A stretch of 64,000 nt of DNA from an uncultured Lachnospiraceae bacterium (lineage in GTDB: Bacteria; Bacillota; Clostridia; Lachnospirales; Lachnospiraceae). The stretch spans positions 35,857-99,856 of the forward strand of contig CANPIM010000002.1 in the NCBI GenBank assembly GCA_947574135.1, in the 5' to 3' direction. Below the pieces are notes generated by a model. That model was not told where the DNA came from. It worked only from the letters and a program-made list of their open reading frames with translations, and ran no database searches. The number at the start of each line of letters is the position of its first letter. Position 1 is the stretch's first letter. Shown piece by piece: positions 16,762 to 25,334 of the stretch. A program made the translations under genes and the position numbers.

Positions 16762-18615
16762 TTACATATGAAACCGTCGCTTCAGCTCTGCCTTGGCCTT
16801 TTTATCCCCCAAAAGGAGACTAACGCCTAAAATCCCCACTGAGCTCAACAGCGCGGCCACGGTAAGGGCCGGCCGTGTGATCACTCCAAACACCCATAAA
16901 AGCAGGGGAAGAAGCCCCAGCACCACATATTCTATCTGGAATAAGAGATAGCTCTGCCAGCTCATATGATTGACTGCTGTCAAAATAAGGTTCATCCCGT
17001 TGGCCAGAAGCAGCAGGGCGGGGACGGCATAATTCACAGACCAGCCGGAATAGCCCAGGCTTGCGTCCGCCAAAAGGCACAGCACCTGGGCAGCCAGGGT
17101 CTGCACCAGAATCTTGGCTGCCGGATTGGTATTGTGATGAACGGAAAACCGCATGGTAAACAAAAAATACAAAATAGCACCCGCGCTCACCAGAGACCAG
17201 GGCACTCCCCTGTAGGTAAAAAGGTTTAACAGGGTTAAAAATCCCCCCAGCAAAATGGAGGCAACAAAATAGCTCTTTGTCCAGATTTGAAACCGTTTCT
17301 CATCCCCGGGGTGCTTGGGATAAGGAATCCTTCCCGGCTCTTCCCCCGGATAAACCCCATTTCCCTCTACCCGAACGCCCACGCCGTCCTCCCGAAGCTT
17401 ATGAAAAAAGGCCAGCTGAAGATCCTGGTTGGAAAAGGCAGAGCTAAAGGTAAACACCAGCTGCTTTCCATAGGAGCATACCACACATTTCAGAGGCTGC
17501 TTGGGAGAGGCCCCCATAATAAAATGAAAGCCTTCCACAAAGGGCTCATACATGGGAAGCATGCGAATCAGCCCCAGATTGGACAGGGTGGTGGTAAAGG
17601 CCTTAGAGCTTCGGCTGTATACCAGCCTGATCCCTATATTTTTCAAAAACAGAGGAATGGGACGCAATAGCCAGCTCTTCTCGTTGGAAACATTGTAGGC
17701 AATTAGCTCCTCCATATGCTCCTTTGTGAGCTGCTTAGAAAAATGCTCCGCCACCTGTCCCAGGATCTCCTCAAAGGTGTAGGTTTTCCCCTCTTTTAAA
17801 TCCATCTCCGCAAATACCACCCCAAAAAAGTTCATGGTGGTCTCGGAGGGAAAGAATTGCCGCAGATTTACCGGAATATTGATCCGGACCTTGCGGGCAT
17901 GGGAGGGATGGTAGACCTGGTAAATACTGGAAACCAATACAGCCGCCAAATACTGGGTAATGCTCACACCATATTCCCGGCACACCCCTTTTAGGGAAGG
18001 GATGTCCAGAAAGCCGTGAGTGACTCCCATGACCCCAGGTGGCAGCAGCTCATCCTTCAGCTCATAGGCTATGACGCCTCCGTAGCCCTTGGTATCCTCC
18101 TTGACATAATATTTCTCGTAGCTGTCCTCCACCTGCAGGGAGGTCTTTTCCCCCATGCCCCCCTTTAGCGGGGGCAGCTTGTCCGGATACCGCAGGTGCA
18201 GATACTGGGCAGTCAGCTCCTTTAAAAAATTAATGGCTCCATAGCCGTCTGTGAGGGCATGAAAGATTTCCACATTGATTTTATTCTTATAATAGCTCAC
18301 CCGGAAGAGATACTGATTGCTGCTGTAGGGATCGATATACCGGCAGGGATAGAGCCTCTCCTCCGTTAATACGGGAGCCTTGGGATTGGCCTCAAAATAA
18401 TACCAGAATACTCCCCGCCGCAGCCGCACCTGCATTCCCTCAAACCAGGGCAGCATATGCTTTAGAGCCTCATACAAAATCTCCGGATTAATTTCGTCCC
18501 GAAGGACCACCCCAATGCGAAACACGCTGCTCAAATGTTCATTGGAAATCACCGGAAAGATATTGGCCGTATTATCCAGCCGATGCCAACGGATTTCTTT
18601 CTCTGTCTTTGCCAC
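16762..18615 (-). CDS. Condensation-like acyltransferase fused to a membrane domain
   Basis: About 617 residues from a GTG at 18615 that has a GGGGGG-type site; an ATG at 18642 has none. The first roughly 420 residues look like the chloramphenicol-acetyltransferase/condensation/WS-DGAT superfamily, with the active-site HxxxDG as HALTDG (about 119-124) and a second-half pattern NIPVNLRQFFPSETTMNFFG. The last roughly 190 residues hold about six hydrophobic helices and match the DUF6320-type membrane region. I infer an ester- or amide-forming acyl transfer at the inner face of the membrane; the substrates are unknown. The neighbouring esterase may act on the product. Confidence 0.75.
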   Translation of the reverse strand: MAKTEKEIRWHRLDNTANIFPVISNEHLSSVFRIGVVLRDEINPEILYEALKHMLPWFEGMQVRLRRGVFWYYFEANPKAPVLTEERLYPCRYIDPYSSNQYLFRVSYYKNKINVEIFHALTDGYGAINFLKELTAQYLHLRYPDKLPPLKGGMGEKTSLQVEDSYEKYYVKEDTKGYGGVIAYELKDELLPPGVMGVTHGFLDIPSLKGVCREYGVSITQYLAAVLVSSIYQVYHPSHARKVRINIPVNLRQFFPSETTMNFFGVVFAEMDLKEGKTYTFEEILGQVAEHFSKQLTKEHMEELIAYNVSNEKSWLLRPIPLFLKNIGIRLVYSRSSKAFTTTLSNLGLIRMLPMYEPFVEGFHFIMGASPKQPLKCVVCSYGKQLVFTFSSAFSNQDLQLAFFHKLREDGVGVRVEGNGVYPGEEPGRIPYPKHPGDEKRFQIWTKSYFVASILLGGFLTLLNLFTYRGVPWSLVSAGAILYFLFTMRFSVHHNTNPAAKILVQTLAAQVLCLLADASLGYSGWSVNYAVPALLLLANGMNLILTAVNHMSWQSYLLFQIEYVVLGLLPLLLWVFGVITRPALTVAALLSSVGILGVSLLLGDKKAKAELKRRFHM

Positions 18616-18680
18616 AGGCTCCCCCCTCTCTGCTGTTCCCATCCTATTATAATGCCAAATCTCCTAAAAGGAAAGCCCTC

Positions 18681-20015
18681 CTACAGCAAAAACATATCCA
18701 GAACCTTGCCGGTGCACCAGGGAAAGTCTAACCGGTATACCGGTTTTCCCGCTACCAGTATCTCGGTTTTGAAAACCTCTCCGTTCACCAGGTATCGAAT
18801 GCTTCCCACCGGCTCCCCTTCCTCCACCGGCGCCTCCAGCCTTGTCTCCAGCTGACACTCTACCTGCATCTCCTCGTCCCTGCGCAGCAAAATTTGATCC
18901 CGGTCCGCCTCGTGGGATGTGCCGGACATCCCCTGGTCCGGCATTTTTGCCTCCCCAGGCATTTCCGGCGTTTCCAAAGCCCTGCATACCGGAACATAGA
19001 CCATCTCCCCGATCTCCTCTCCCTGCCCATTCTCCACCAGGATGGGTGCCAGATCCCCTGCCTCCGGCTCCACCTCCGAAAAGCTATGAAGGCTGTAATT
19101 CTCCAGGCCGTAATTCATAAGCTTTCGCATATCGCTCCACTTATAGCTTTTGTGGTTGGGCCAGCCGCAGGCCAACAGAGCCGCAATATAGGTTTTTCCG
19201 TCCCGCCTGAGAGCGCCCACATAGCAGTACCCCGCCTGGTTGGTAAAGCCCGTCTTACCCGACAGAGCTCCCTCCATCATCTGCAAAAAGGCGTTGTGGT
19301 TCTGGACGGAAAAGCTTCGGGTCCCGCTCTCGTCGGAAAAGCTATGGGAGGGCCGTCGGGTGATCTCCAAAAACTTCTCCCTCTGGGGGGACTGGGCAAT
19401 ACAATATCGGAGAATCCGAGCCAGATCCGCCGCCGTAGTGGCATGGATTCCCCCCTCATCCTCCCCGTCCAGGCCGTTGGGGGTGACAAAGTGGGTGTCA
19501 AAGCAGCCCAAATCCCGGGCCTTGGCATTCATAAGCTTTGCAAACTCCCCTACCAGCTCCCGGCTCTCCTCCTTGCTCCGGGTCTCCGCCGGGGTCACGT
19601 CCGCCTCCTCCGCCACATACTCCGCAATGGCCACCGCCGAATCGTTGTGGGATTCCAGCATCAAAGAGCACATAAGGTCCTCCAGCCGATACCGCTCTCC
19701 CTTTCGGGCATTTAGCTGTACATCCGGCATACCCGCCGCATATTCCGATATGGTGACCATGGCATCCGGATCTGCATTCTCCAGCGCAACAATCAAAGTC
19801 ATGATTTTCGTGGTGCTGGCCATGGGGCGGACCTCCTGACCATTTTTCTCAAACAAAATCCGCCCAGAATCCCCATCCATCAAGACGGCTGACTGGGCAT
19901 ACAGCTGCTCCGGTTCCTTTGGGGCCTCCTGCTCCTCCCCCCTGGAGGGAAAGGCCGGAAATACCAGGGACAATGCCATACACCCTATGATTCCCTGCTT
20001 CCACCACTGCTTCAT
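18681..20015 (-). CDS. D-Ala-D-Ala carboxypeptidase (PBP5/DacF type)
   Basis: 444 residues with an N-terminal signal peptide (about 1-25). All three penicillin-binding motifs are intact: S67-T-T-K70, S122-H-N124 and K254-T-G. It trims the terminal D-Ala from peptidoglycan stem peptides outside the membrane. A C-terminal region after about residue 330 resembles the PBP5 C-terminal domain. The extreme C-terminus is only weakly amphipathic, so membrane attachment is uncertain. This is the intact DD-carboxypeptidase of the window; a second one at 35-40 kb is split. Confidence 0.93.
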   Translation of the reverse strand: MKQWWKQGIIGCMALSLVFPAFPSRGEEQEAPKEPEQLYAQSAVLMDGDSGRILFEKNGQEVRPMASTTKIMTLIVALENADPDAMVTISEYAAGMPDVQLNARKGERYRLEDLMCSLMLESHNDSAVAIAEYVAEEADVTPAETRSKEESRELVGEFAKLMNAKARDLGCFDTHFVTPNGLDGEDEGGIHATTAADLARILRYCIAQSPQREKFLEITRRPSHSFSDESGTRSFSVQNHNAFLQMMEGALSGKTGFTNQAGYCYVGALRRDGKTYIAALLACGWPNHKSYKWSDMRKLMNYGLENYSLHSFSEVEPEAGDLAPILVENGQGEEIGEMVYVPVCRALETPEMPGEAKMPDQGMSGTSHEADRDQILLRRDEEMQVECQLETRLEAPVEEGEPVGSIRYLVNGEVFKTEILVAGKPVYRLDFPWCTGKVLDMFLL

Positions 20016-20095
20016 AGGCTCACCTGCCTGTGCATTCTTCCCTTAAATATATGTCCCGGCGCCGGACAAAATACCTCCCGTTTCGGTGCCCCTCC

Positions 20096-20272
20096 TCAGA
20101 ACATTTCTTCATCCTCTTTTTTCTCAGCGTCCCGGCCGGCACACCCGGAGCAGCCTCCACAGGAACCACAGCCACAGCAGCCTCCTCCGCTTTTCTTTCT
20201 GCGCACCATATAAGAAATGCTGGCCGTCAGCAGTCCTATAATAATCACCACTACCACAACATCTGCGAACAT
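20096..20272 (-). CDS. FeoB-associated Cys-rich membrane protein
   Basis: 58 residues. An N-terminal membrane helix (MFADVVVVVIIIGLLTASIS) is followed by MVRRKKSGG and a cysteine cluster of CxC/GGC repeats with seven Cys, then an acidic tail. This is the layout of the small proteins usually encoded beside feoB, thought to act in ferrous iron uptake or delivery. No feoA or feoB is present here, so it is an orphan copy. A Fur-like box lies 32 bp upstream, and the ATG has a GGAAAGGATT site. Confidence 0.8.
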   Translation of the reverse strand: MFADVVVVVIIIGLLTASISYMVRRKKSGGGCCGCGSCGGCSGCAGRDAEKKEDEEMF

Positions 20273-20303
20273 TCTTTTTCAATCCTTTCCCTTTATTCTT
20301 AAT

Positions 20304-20318
20304 TGATAACGAGTATCA
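20304..20318 (-). promoter_or_regulatory. Fur-like iron box
   Basis: TGATAACGAGTATCA resembles the 7-1-7 Fur consensus TGATAATNATTATCA, with three mismatches. It is placed just upstream of the Cys-rich FeoB-associated gene, so iron repression is likely. The rest of 20273-20519 shows no gene. Confidence 0.65.
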
Positions 20319-20519
20319 TTTTCTTTTATCATATGCTTCTTTTCTCTGTTTGTCAAGGGAACCTTTGTAAGCATCTGTCCTATCTGCAAAAAGAAGGGGA
20401 TCTCACAAAATCATCCATGAAGATTGCCGATATTGCCATACTCCGATTGCAAGGAGGAGCTGAAGGCCCGTGCCCCCATGCGCAGGATGGGCCTGATAAA
20501 TACCCGTAAAGCCAGGTAA

Positions 20520-21641
20520 TCAAATGGTTTCCAAAAAGGTCCGAATAAAGGGAATTGCCGCACCGGCGGCTACCGCATGGTTTTCCTGCGCACCAATGCA
20601 TATAAAGTTTTCTTCTTCTGGAAAGGCCGTGCGGTCCTGTAATTTAGAGAACAGCATGTCAATGTCCTGCTTGATTAAGTAGGGGGCGATGTGTCCACCC
20701 AAAACAATCGTGCAGTCTAAAACCATATGGAGATTATTCAATGCCATAGCCAGATAGTCAAGATACTCCGCCCATCGCCCAACCTGCCGGGAAGCCCCCT
20801 GCCGAAGCCGGGAGAAAAAGTCACTCAGATTTTCCCCTTCTTCCAGCATGGCATTTACGGAGCAATAACATTCCATGCACCCAAGCTTCCCGCAGTAGCA
20901 AGGCCGTCCGCCCTCCACCAGTGTCATATGCTCCACAGTCCCCGTCCGCCCCGTGCGCCCCCGCTGGATTTGGCTGTGCATAATAATTGCCCCACCTAAG
21001 TGAACGCCCAGGGAGAGGTAGATGACATCCGTCAATTCCGGGTTTCTCCACAACTCTAGCTCAGCGGCGCACTCGGCATCATGGATCAGGCGAACCGGAT
21101 AAGGAAACCGCTCTGACAGTGGGTGAATCGTCAATCCGGTGCAATCCAAAATTTTTCCATACAGCATTCGCTGGCCATCCTCTGATACAAGCCCCTGCAT
21201 ACCGATACCGGCTCCAAGCACAGCATCGCCTGGTATATTCGTCTCTTGAAGCAGTTCACAAATCATATCATGCAATGCCTGGAAATACTCGTCCTTCTCA
21301 GAAAAAGATAACTGCGCTTCTTTTTTCCCTAAGACCGTCCCATACAGGTTAAGCACAACAGCGGTGATATAATCGGGCAGTATTTCCACTCCAACGGAAA
21401 CTCGTGCCTCCGGCCTGATGGAATAGGCTGCCGCTTTTCGCCCGATACCGGATGCCATCTGCCCCTGCTTTTCAATCAACCCCTCTGTCTCCAGTGTGGA
21501 TAGGTGCTGCGTGACAGTAGGCAGGCTCATTTCCAGAGAGGAGGCGATCTTGGACTTTGAGATGCGCCGCTCCTGATAGATCAGGCGATAGACATCGGAG
21601 TAGTTTTTCTTCCGAATATCGTTCATCGAGATTTTTTCCAT
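20520..21641 (-). CDS. ROK-family transcriptional repressor (NagC/XylR type)
   Basis: 373 residues from the ATG at 21641 with an AGGTGG site. An N-terminal winged helix-turn-helix (RISKSKIASSLEMSLPTVTQHLSTLETEGLI) precedes the ROK sugar-kinase-like domain, with the zinc-binding motif CYCGKLGCMECYCS and GVHLGGAII. Such regulators bind a sugar or sugar phosphate and release DNA. It is divergent from the SDR-GPH-EIIA operon across a 242-bp gap that contains two palindromes, so it probably represses that operon. Confidence 0.92.
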   Translation of the reverse strand: MEKISMNDIRKKNYSDVYRLIYQERRISKSKIASSLEMSLPTVTQHLSTLETEGLIEKQGQMASGIGRKAAAYSIRPEARVSVGVEILPDYITAVVLNLYGTVLGKKEAQLSFSEKDEYFQALHDMICELLQETNIPGDAVLGAGIGMQGLVSEDGQRMLYGKILDCTGLTIHPLSERFPYPVRLIHDAECAAELELWRNPELTDVIYLSLGVHLGGAIIMHSQIQRGRTGRTGTVEHMTLVEGGRPCYCGKLGCMECYCSVNAMLEEGENLSDFFSRLRQGASRQVGRWAEYLDYLAMALNNLHMVLDCTIVLGGHIAPYLIKQDIDMLFSKLQDRTAFPEEENFICIGAQENHAVAAGAAIPFIRTFLETI

Positions 21642-21664
21642 CGTTTGACCACCTTTCTGGTAAT

Positions 21665-21680
21665 TCGTTTTGTAAAACGA
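21665..21680. promoter_or_regulatory. Palindromic operator candidate near the ROK gene
   Basis: TCGTTTT and AAAACGA form an inverted repeat around a 2-bp centre, 24 bp upstream of the ROK start codon. A likely autoregulatory site. Confidence 0.5.
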
Positions 21681-21794
21681 GTATATTTTATTTGTCAAAG
21701 AAAAGCAACTGATTTTTGTGAATATTCACAGGAGCCAGCTAAAAATTGTTCATTATAGACAAAACGGACTGCCAATTTTCGTCTGTTCTGCGAA

Positions 21795-21823
21795 TTGCAA
21801 AATACATTTCCCTTCTCTATTAT
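21795..21823 (+). promoter_or_regulatory. Sigma-A promoter of the polyol/sugar operon
   Basis: TTGCAA (21795-21800), 17-bp spacer, TATTAT (21818-21823), reading toward the SDR gene at 21884. Confidence 0.7.
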
Positions 21824-21832
21824 GTAAGTACA

Positions 21833-21855
21833 TTATATAAAATCATTTTATATAA
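21833..21855. promoter_or_regulatory. AT-rich palindrome at the start of the operon transcript
   Basis: Ten-base arms TTATATAAAA and TTTTATATAA flank TCA. The palindrome starts about 10 bp after the -10 box, at the expected transcription start, where a bound repressor such as the divergent ROK protein would block transcription. Confidence 0.55.
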
Positions 21856-21883
21856 ATAATTTATTAAATAGGAGGAACACACT

Positions 21884-22660
21884 ATGGGAATCATCGAAAA
21901 AATGAGATTGGACGGCAAGAAGGGCTTCGTTACCGGCGCTGCGCGCGGCATCGGCAAATGCACGGCCACCGCTTTCGCTGAGGCGGGCGCTGACATTGCC
22001 ATCGTGGACATGGACATTGCCGCCGCCGAGGCCACCGCCAAGGAAATCGCTGCGTCTACCGGCCGCAAGGTCATCGCCCTGAAGTGCGATGTTACCAACG
22101 AGGCCCAGGTACAGGCCATGGTGGATGAGGTCGTCAGGCAGCTGGGCGGACTGGACTTCTGCCATGCCAACGCAGGCATCTGCATCAACGCGGCGGCAGA
22201 CGAGATGACCTATGCCCAGTGGAAGAAAAACCTTGATGTGAATCTGAACAGCGTCTTTTTGACCGACACCATCGCAGGCAAATATATGCTGGCCCACGGG
22301 GGCGGCTCCATCATCAACACCGCCTCCATGTCTGCCCACATTGTCAATGTCCCCCAGCCTCAGTGCGCCTACAATGCCTCCAAGGCCGGTGTCATCCAGC
22401 TCACCAAGTCCCTGGCCGTGGAGTGGGCCAAGCGGGGCGTTCGGGTGAACAGCATCAGTCCCGGCTACATCGGCACGGACCTGACCCTCTCCTCCGAGAC
22501 CCTCAAGCCCCTGATCGCCCAGTGGAACGCCATGGCTCCCATGGGTCGCTTGGGCAAGCCGGAGGAACTGGAGTCCATCTGCGTATACCTGGCAGGCGAC
22601 ACCAGCACCTTTACCACTGGTGCGGACTTCGGACTGGATGGCGCATTCACCTGCTTCTAA
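21884..22660 (+). CDS. SDR-family dehydrogenase (polyol dehydrogenase-like)
   Basis: 258 residues. Classical short-chain dehydrogenase: the NAD(P) motif TGAARGIG near residue 18, the NAG motif in CHANAGIC, the catalytic Ser in INTASMSAH, YNASK with the catalytic Tyr and Lys, and ISPGYIGTDL after the active site. Asp in IVDMD after the second strand favours NAD. It most resembles arabinitol/sorbitol/mannitol-type dehydrogenases, but substrate cannot be settled from sequence. First gene of the operon controlled by the divergent ROK repressor, with a GGAGG site. Confidence 0.9.
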   Translation: MGIIEKMRLDGKKGFVTGAARGIGKCTATAFAEAGADIAIVDMDIAAAEATAKEIAASTGRKVIALKCDVTNEAQVQAMVDEVVRQLGGLDFCHANAGICINAAADEMTYAQWKKNLDVNLNSVFLTDTIAGKYMLAHGGGSIINTASMSAHIVNVPQPQCAYNASKAGVIQLTKSLAVEWAKRGVRVNSISPGYIGTDLTLSSETLKPLIAQWNAMAPMGRLGKPEELESICVYLAGDTSTFTTGADFGLDGAFTCF

Positions 22661-22752
22661 TCCTATCCCACACTAGGAGGGCGGCTCTCCCGAAGGGTCT
22701 GCCGTCCTCCGCACGACTCCCCGCAGTAGAAAAGAAAGGAGGCGGAAAAACT

Positions 22753-22866
22753 ATGAAATATTTACTCGGTACCGATATTGGTGCCTCTGAAACTAAAACC
22801 ATCCCCACAGACCAAAAGGCCTGCATGGGCGAAGTAAATACCTGGCAGGCACTGGTCTTGTCATAG
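22753..22866 (+). pseudogene. N-terminal remnant of an FGGY-type sugar kinase
   Basis: 37 residues, starting MKYLLGTDIGASETKTI. This matches the phosphate-1 motif at the start of xylulokinase-type kinases (usually GTDIGTSGTKT). After about 20 residues the homology stops and the frame ends in TAG at 22866. A strong AAAGGAGG site remains. The kinase has lost almost all of its length, so the pathway step must be supplied elsewhere, or the peptide is just a leader for the symporter gene 20 bp downstream. Confidence 0.6.
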
Positions 22867-22886
22867 TGAGAAAGGAGGGAAACTTT

Positions 22887-24266
22887 GTGAAAAGTAAATG
22901 GGGAAAGCGAATCGGTTATGGAATCGGCGATTTGGGCTGTAATCTGGTGTTCAGCACCATGTCCTCTTATCTGCTGATCTTTTACACTGATGTTTTCGGA
23001 ATCGCCGCGGCAGCGGCTGGAACCATGATGCTAGTAACCAAGCTGATTGACGCCATCACCGACACCGTTATGGGCGTTATTGTAGACAAGACCCACACCA
23101 AATGGGGGCAGGGACGGCCCTATTTCGTTGTCGGCGCGGTTCCCTTTGCGGTGTTCACCGTGCTGACCTTTATTGTGCCAGATCTGAGCCAGAGCGGCAA
23201 GCTGATTTGGGCATATGTGACCTACTGCCTGCTGTGTACCGCCTATACTGTGGTAAACATCCCCCTGAACACCATTGTTCCCCGGCTGTCCTCCGACCCT
23301 AACGAGCGGAACATCCTGGTAACTACCCGTATGGTCTGCGCCCTGCTGGGGACCGCCATCGTCATGTCCATCACCACCCCCTTTGTGAAGTTTGTTGGCG
23401 GCATCGTGGACCCCGGCGTCGCCGACTCCTTCAAGAGTCCCAAGGCATGGATCATCGTGATGGGCGTCTATGGCGTGGCTGCTATGCTGATCTTCTTCCT
23501 CACCTTTGCCAGCACAGAGGAGGTCGTTCCCCCATCGGTGCAGAATGAAACCAGCGCCCTCAAGGACAATATCAAGGCCATGACCGGACAGGCGTGGCTG
23601 GTGATGATTTTCAACTTCCTCTACTTCGCCCTGTATGTGGTGCGCTCTACCACCGTCATCTACTTCTTCAAATACAACCTTCAGCGGGAGGACCTGGCGA
23701 CTCTGGTGGGTTTCCTGGGCATCCTGTCCGGTCTGCCCATGCTGCTGTGCCTGCCCAAGCTGGAGGAAAAATTTGGAAAGCGGAATATCCTGTTCCTGTC
23801 CATCGCCATCTATCTGGTAGGCAACGCCCTGATCCTGATGAACCAAAGCTCTGTCGCCTTCCAGCTCACCGGACTGGTCATCACGGGCCTTGGAATCTAC
23901 GGCATCTTCGGCACCGTCTTTGCTATGCAGCCCGATGCCATTGACTACTCTGAGTGGAAGAAAAACCGAAGTATCTCCGGAACGATTGCCGCCTTTCAGG
24001 GCCTGTTCGTCAAGGCCAGTATGGGGCTGGCCAGCTGGATCATCGGTCTCTACCTGGGCATGAACGGCTATGACGGTGCAGCCAGCACCCAGGGCCTTGC
24101 AGCTCAGCAAAGTATCCAGTTCTGCTATATGTGGATTCCCGTCATTCTGTGTGTCCTACTGGCAGTCACAAATATATTCTGGAAGCTGGACTCCTGCGCC
24201 GATGAGATGCGTGCGGAACTGGATGCCCGCCGTAAGAAATTGCAGGAACTTATTGCTAAGTGGTAA
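22887..24266 (+). CDS. GPH-family sugar:cation symporter (MFS)
   Basis: 459 residues from a GTG at 22887 with an AAGGAGGG site. About twelve membrane helices. The N-terminal GYGIGDLGCNLVFSTMSSYLLIFYTDVFG and DAITDTVMGVIVDKTHTKWGQGRPYF are diagnostic of the glycoside-pentoside-hexuronide family (MelB/XynB/UidB type). MelB-type Asp residues for cation binding are in the FYTD and DAITD helices. It has no C-terminal EIIA domain, unlike LacS, but the next gene encodes two EIIA domains as a separate protein. Confidence 0.93.
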   Translation: MKSKWGKRIGYGIGDLGCNLVFSTMSSYLLIFYTDVFGIAAAAAGTMMLVTKLIDAITDTVMGVIVDKTHTKWGQGRPYFVVGAVPFAVFTVLTFIVPDLSQSGKLIWAYVTYCLLCTAYTVVNIPLNTIVPRLSSDPNERNILVTTRMVCALLGTAIVMSITTPFVKFVGGIVDPGVADSFKSPKAWIIVMGVYGVAAMLIFFLTFASTEEVVPPSVQNETSALKDNIKAMTGQAWLVMIFNFLYFALYVVRSTTVIYFFKYNLQREDLATLVGFLGILSGLPMLLCLPKLEEKFGKRNILFLSIAIYLVGNALILMNQSSVAFQLTGLVITGLGIYGIFGTVFAMQPDAIDYSEWKKNRSISGTIAAFQGLFVKASMGLASWIIGLYLGMNGYDGAASTQGLAAQQSIQFCYMWIPVILCVLLAVTNIFWKLDSCADEMRAELDARRKKLQELIAKW

Positions 24267-24283
24267 TGTAAGGAGAATCATGG

Positions 24284-25216
24284 ATGAAAGAACATGTACC
24301 GAAATTCACACACTTTGTAAACGAAGAGAGAACATTTATTCTAGATGGTGAAATACTGGAGAAGAAAAACATCGTGCTAAACTGTCAATCCGTCACTCCC
24401 CAGGAGGCCATCCGGGCCTGCGGCAAGCGAATGCTGGAGAGCGGCTACATTGAGGAGGGTTACATCCAGGCCATGTTGGATCGGGACAGCGGCGACTCCG
24501 TGGCGGTTGGCAGCCATGTGTCCATTCCCCACGGCGATAAGGAGTCCCGTGCATTGGTCAAAAAGACCGGTCTGGTTGTTATGACGTACCCGGATGGTAT
24601 GGACTGGAACGGCCAGCGGGTTCGCCTGGTCATCGGCGTCGCTTCCAGGGGTGAGGAGCATCTGGAAATTTTGAAGCGAGTGGCAGCTATAGCCGTTGAC
24701 GAGGAGACTGCTGACAGGCTGGTGGATGATGCTGACCTGAATGCCTTGTACGCCTGTCTCAATGGTCTGGATGCGGCTAAGGTGAAGCGCCCCCTGCTGG
24801 AGAAGAAAAACATCGTCCTAAACTGTCAATCCGTCACTCCTGAGGAGGCCATCACGGCCTGCGGCAGACTGCTGGTGGAAAGCGGCTACGCCAGCGAAGG
24901 TTATATCCAGAGTATGCTGAAGCGCAACTCTGCCTTTTCCGCGGCCGTTGGCAGCCATATAGCCATTCCCCATGGCACCAAAGATTCCCTGGAGTTTATT
25001 CGGAGAACCGGTGTTGCTGTTATGACCTACCCGGATGGTATTCAGTGGGAGGATAAAGTCGTCCGTCTGGTAATCGGCATTGCATCCAAGGGCGAGGAGC
25101 ACCTGGAACTTTTAAACCGCATCGTGGAAATGATTAGGTCCGAGGAGGACACCGATGCTCTGGTAGCTAACACCACAGAAGAAGAATTATACAAACAATT
25201 AAACGGCCTGACATAA
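24284..25216 (+). CDS. Tandem PTS EIIA (mannitol/fructose type) protein
   Basis: 310 residues made of two copies of an EIIA domain of the mannitol/fructose class (about 25-165 and 172-310). Each has its phosphorylatable His: H83 in VSIPHGD and H230 in IAIPHGT. The repeats are alike at DNA level too, with the segment encoding EKKNIVLNCQSVTP nearly unchanged, so the duplication is recent or kept homogeneous. No EIIB or EIIC is encoded nearby. With a GPH symporter directly upstream, I infer a regulatory role (HPr-dependent phosphorylation controlling the symporter or the ROK repressor) rather than sugar phosphorylation. It could alternatively serve a distant EIIBC. Confidence 0.9.
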   Translation: MKEHVPKFTHFVNEERTFILDGEILEKKNIVLNCQSVTPQEAIRACGKRMLESGYIEEGYIQAMLDRDSGDSVAVGSHVSIPHGDKESRALVKKTGLVVMTYPDGMDWNGQRVRLVIGVASRGEEHLEILKRVAAIAVDEETADRLVDDADLNALYACLNGLDAAKVKRPLLEKKNIVLNCQSVTPEEAITACGRLLVESGYASEGYIQSMLKRNSAFSAAVGSHIAIPHGTKDSLEFIRRTGVAVMTYPDGIQWEDKVVRLVIGIASKGEEHLELLNRIVEMIRSEEDTDALVANTTEEELYKQLNGLT

Positions 25217-25240
25217 GCCTGGATTTTTAGCAGACATCTT

Positions 25241-25286
25241 GTTGCTCCAACAACTGTAAATACAAATTCCCAGTTGTTGGAGCAAC
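25241..25286 (+). terminator. Terminator of the polyol/sugar operon
   Basis: A perfect 16-bp stem pairs GTTGCTCCAACAACTG with its complement around a 14-base loop, followed by TCTTTCGTTT. It lies 24 bp after the EIIA stop. Confidence 0.85.
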
Positions 25287-25334
25287 TCTTTCGTTTAGCC
25301 CCCGCCAAAATCTGAACAAAAGGAAAATGCTGTC

